Below, one piece after another: positions 7,676 through 9,299 of a stretch of 9,299 nucleotides of DNA. The notes beneath the pieces were generated by a model. The model had not been told where the DNA came from, did not search any database, and saw only the letters and a list, made by a program, of their open reading frames with translations. Position 1 is the stretch's first letter, and every line of letters begins with the position of its first letter. Both the position numbers and the translations under genes were made by a program. Origin of the DNA: CAMCXT01 sp046302715 (GTDB lineage Bacteria; Bacteroidota; Bacteroidia; M30B66); contig JBKCHQ010000242.1 of the NCBI GenBank assembly GCA_046302715.1, forward strand, positions 1 to 9,299, written 5' to 3'.

Positions 7676-8221
7676 GTGAAAAAAATCAGCTTTGAGTCAG
7701 ACCGAATTTCGGTGCATAAACAGCCCGAATATCTCGAAATCGTAATTAATGGATCGGTACCGTCCCAGCAAAGAATGCTATTGATGGCATGGCTCATCGC
7801 ATGGACGGGTAGCGGTATTTATATATTCACTCAAATGTTTGCTCAGAAAGGCGAAACGCTCATTTTTATGATTGTTTGGATGTTTTTTTGGCTGTACTTT
7901 GAATACCGTATCCTCAAGGCCTGGCTGTGGCGCACCTATGGCAAAGAGGTGCTGCGTTTAGGCAACAAGGAATTAAAACTTCTGCTGGATGTTCCTCTGG
8001 GAAAGAAAGAGGTAACATTTCGCATCGACGATTTAAGTGGCTGGCATAATCTCGAAAAAGATAAATCGGCCTTTGTACGTAATTTTTACAGCTCATTTTG
8101 GAATATAGGGGGCGAAACCGTAGGCTTTTTTCATAAGGCAAAACTTCATGTCTTTGCCCGCCAGATCAGCGAAGCCGATGCGGATGCGCTGATTTCAATC
8201 ATAAAGCGCCATTTAAACTAA
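7676..8221 (+). CDS. small two-helix membrane protein with PH-like C-terminal region, function unknown
   Basis: Starting from the GTG at 7676 the protein is 181 residues (MKKISFESDR at the N-terminus, initiator read as Met). An in-frame GTG at 7658 would add six residues but lies upstream of the probable promoter box. After a short N-terminal strand region (about 1-30) come two membrane segments at about 34-54 (MLLMAWLIAWTGSGIYIF) and 61-84 (rich in Trp, Phe and Met). The soluble remainder, about 90-181, has alternating strands (KEVLRLG, KKEVTFRIDDLSGW, KLHVFARQ) and ends in an acidic helix SEADADALISII. This layout resembles bacterial PH-like membrane proteins, where such a final helix follows the last strand; that is a fold guess, not a family match. 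No catalytic motif is seen. The stop codon shares its last A with the ATG of the Smr gene (TAATG), so the two are almost certainly translated from one mRNA and may work together. Confidence 0.8.
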   Translation: MKKISFESDRISVHKQPEYLEIVINGSVPSQQRMLLMAWLIAWTGSGIYIFTQMFAQKGETLIFMIVWMFFWLYFEYRILKAWLWRTYGKEVLRLGNKELKLLLDVPLGKKEVTFRIDDLSGWHNLEKDKSAFVRNFYSSFWNIGGETVGFFHKAKLHVFARQISEADADALISIIKRHLN

Positions 8222-9174
8222 TGGAATCGTTATTGGGTATCGGTGATTTGGTGCGCCCCTTAAACGAAACAGGCGAAGGCTATGTTACCGGATTTGAGAA
8301 AGGCGGCATGGTACGCGTAAGTTTAAATGGATTTGAAATGCCGTTTTTGGCGAAACACCTCGTGTTGGTGCGCCGATCTGAGATAAAGCATATTTCAGCA
8401 GCGGATACTGCAACTCCGAAAGCCAATGATTTAGCCCTCGACAGCATTCAACTTATCTTTTGTTTTGAAGAAATTGTAAAAGACACGGCCCGTGTTGGAT
8501 TGTATTGGGTGAATAATTACAGTTCAGCTGTATTTGCCATGCTTTATTCCCTCGAAGGCAAAACATATCGCCTGCTTTCCGAAGAGCGATTGGTCGAAAA
8601 AGCCACTAAGAAAATAACCTCAGACACCTTGGAACGGTTTACTGCATTCGACCGTCTGTATTTTCAGGTTATGTTTATTGCACAACAAGGAGATGATGTG
8701 CCACAGCCATTTACCGGATATGTGCGGCATAATACACCTGCACTTATCAATTTTTCGGCCTGGCCTCTTCAACAAACCACAGCACAACGTGGTCATGCCA
8801 TACGGCTGATGGGAAATGGGCCTGCACCTTCAGCCAAAACGCCCAACACAAAGCCTCCTGCACAAACCGCTCCACAACGACTGCTAAACGAGCGTGACGG
8901 CATGTTTGAAATTGACCTCCATATTGAGGAATTATTAGACGACACTTCAGGCATGGATAATGCGGCCATCATTCAACATCAGCTTCGTGTTTTTGAACGT
9001 TGTGTTGACGAAGCCCGAACGTTACGCTTGTGGAAATTTGTGGCCATTCATGGTGTAGGAAAAGGTGTTTTGCGCGACGAAATAAGAAAATTAATTCGCA
9101 GCGAAGGCCTTAATTTTCAGGATGCATCCTATCAACGTTATGGATATGGCGCTACAGAAGTGTTGATGCGATAA
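8221..9174 (+). CDS. DUF2027-Smr domain protein, putative nucleic-acid endonuclease
   Basis: This 317-residue protein has three parts. Residues 1-50 (GIGDLVRPLN, YVTGFEKGGMVRVSLNGFEMPF) form the small beta-barrel typical of the N-terminus of DUF2027 proteins. Residues about 73-180 form a beta-rich domain. A flexible Pro/Ala/Thr/Lys linker at about 199-220 leads to the Smr domain at about 228-317. The Smr motifs are intact: DLHI at 232-235 (D232 and H234 match the DxH pair needed for cleavage in SmrB-type enzymes) and HGVGKGVLR at 277-285 (the HGxGxG loop). Smr domains of MutS2 and SmrB act on DNA or on mRNA at stalled ribosomes; the substrate of the DUF2027 type is not known to me. There is no signal peptide or membrane segment, so it is cytoplasmic. 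The ATG at 8221 overlaps the preceding stop by one base, indicating translational coupling to the membrane protein. The stop lies 8 bases from that of the convergent LysM gene. Confidence 0.92.
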   Translation: MESLLGIGDLVRPLNETGEGYVTGFEKGGMVRVSLNGFEMPFLAKHLVLVRRSEIKHISAADTATPKANDLALDSIQLIFCFEEIVKDTARVGLYWVNNYSSAVFAMLYSLEGKTYRLLSEERLVEKATKKITSDTLERFTAFDRLYFQVMFIAQQGDDVPQPFTGYVRHNTPALINFSAWPLQQTTAQRGHAIRLMGNGPAPSAKTPNTKPPAQTAPQRLLNERDGMFEIDLHIEELLDDTSGMDNAAIIQHQLRVFERCVDEARTLRLWKFVAIHGVGKGVLRDEIRKLIRSEGLNFQDASYQRYGYGATEVLMR

Positions 9175-9182
9175 AGTCTAAC

Positions 9183-9299
9183 TTAATTTTTCACCTTAAG
9201 CTTCTGCCCTATTTTTAATTTATGCTCGGGCTTAATATTATTTAAAGCGCACAATTTTTTCACGCTTGTTTTATATTTATGAGCTATATGCGATAACGT
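9183..9299 (-). CDS. C-terminal LysM domain of a protein entering from the right edge (partial)
   Basis: On the minus strand, 38 codons run from the window edge to a TAA at 9183-9185. The translation opens with TLSHIAHKYKTSVKKLCALN and closes with LKIGQKLKVKN, which is nearly a full LysM repeat, a peptidoglycan-binding fold of about 44 residues; only its first strand is missing. The protein ends directly after the domain. LysM at the C-terminus is common in Bacteroidota glucosaminidase, amidase or NlpC/P60 cell-wall hydrolases, but the catalytic part is outside the window, so the enzyme type cannot be stated. The gene is convergent with the Smr gene. Confidence 0.85.
   Translation of the reverse strand, partial: TLSHIAHKYKTSVKKLCALNNIKPEHKLKIGQKLKVKN

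Noticed and set aside
7592..7754. Twelve-base direct repeat TAATTAATGGAT at 7592-7603 and 7743-7754
   Set aside because: The second copy is ordinary coding sequence for V-I-N-G-S in the membrane protein; an AT-rich 12-mer repeated once in this window can easily be chance.
7606..7797. Minus-strand open frame across the divergent intergenic region
   Set aside because: It overlaps the plus-strand promoter and the N-terminus of the membrane protein, and its translation resembles no protein family.
7914..8141. Minus-strand open frame inside the membrane-protein gene
   Set aside because: It is opposite a better supported gene that is coupled to the Smr gene, and its translation has no domain features.
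1..9299. Searched for CRISPR arrays, tRNA or rRNA genes, insertion sequences, attachment sites and toxin-antitoxin or phage-defence genes
   Set aside because: No regularly spaced direct repeats, tRNA-like cloverleaf, transposase motif or long terminal inverted repeats were seen; the genes present are peptidase, signalling, secretion and Smr-type functions.

Overview
The window looks like a chromosomal segment of a Bacteroidota bacterium. The evidence is a C-terminal domain resembling the type IX secretion (T9SS) sorting signal, a DUF2027-Smr protein (a family I know from this phylum), TAnnTTTG-type promoter elements, and no clear Shine-Dalgarno sequences before the start codons. The genus cannot be determined from this stretch. 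Base composition and style look even throughout. I see no insertion sequence, integrase, tRNA, rRNA, CRISPR array or other sign of recent transfer. The segment is densely coding: every gap between genes is shorter than about 115 bases.

Left block (1-7563, all minus strand, read right to left). Four genes follow one another with gaps of 30, 16 and 47 bases and probably form one transcription unit. They are an M1-family zinc aminopeptidase lipoprotein with a HEAT-like C-terminal tail; a secreted propeller-like protein with seven-fold repeats and a T9SS-type C-terminal domain; a soluble GAF-domain histidine kinase with a non-ATG start; and a secreted M3-family zinc peptidase of the Dcp type, whose last part lies beyond the left edge. 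The two peptidases are complementary in principle: M1 enzymes trim residues from the N-terminus, and Dcp-type M3 enzymes remove dipeptides from the C-terminus. Both carry export signals, so the block may serve extracytoplasmic peptide breakdown.

Right block (7676-9174, plus strand, divergent from the left block). A small protein with two membrane segments and a PH-like C-terminal part overlaps by one base (TAATG) with a gene for a DUF2027-Smr protein whose presumed nuclease motifs are intact. The shared upstream region of about 112 bases holds a perfect TAnnTTTG element for the plus-strand genes and a one-mismatch version for the minus-strand genes. At 9183-9299 the C-terminus of a LysM-domain protein enters from the right edge on the minus strand, its stop only 8 bases from that of the Smr gene.

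I do not find a clear new defence or mobile system. The items most worth a second look are the coupled membrane protein/DUF2027-Smr pair, the possible leaderless GTG start at 7676, the orphan kinase sitting inside a peptidase/secretion operon, and the repeat architecture of the T9SS cargo.
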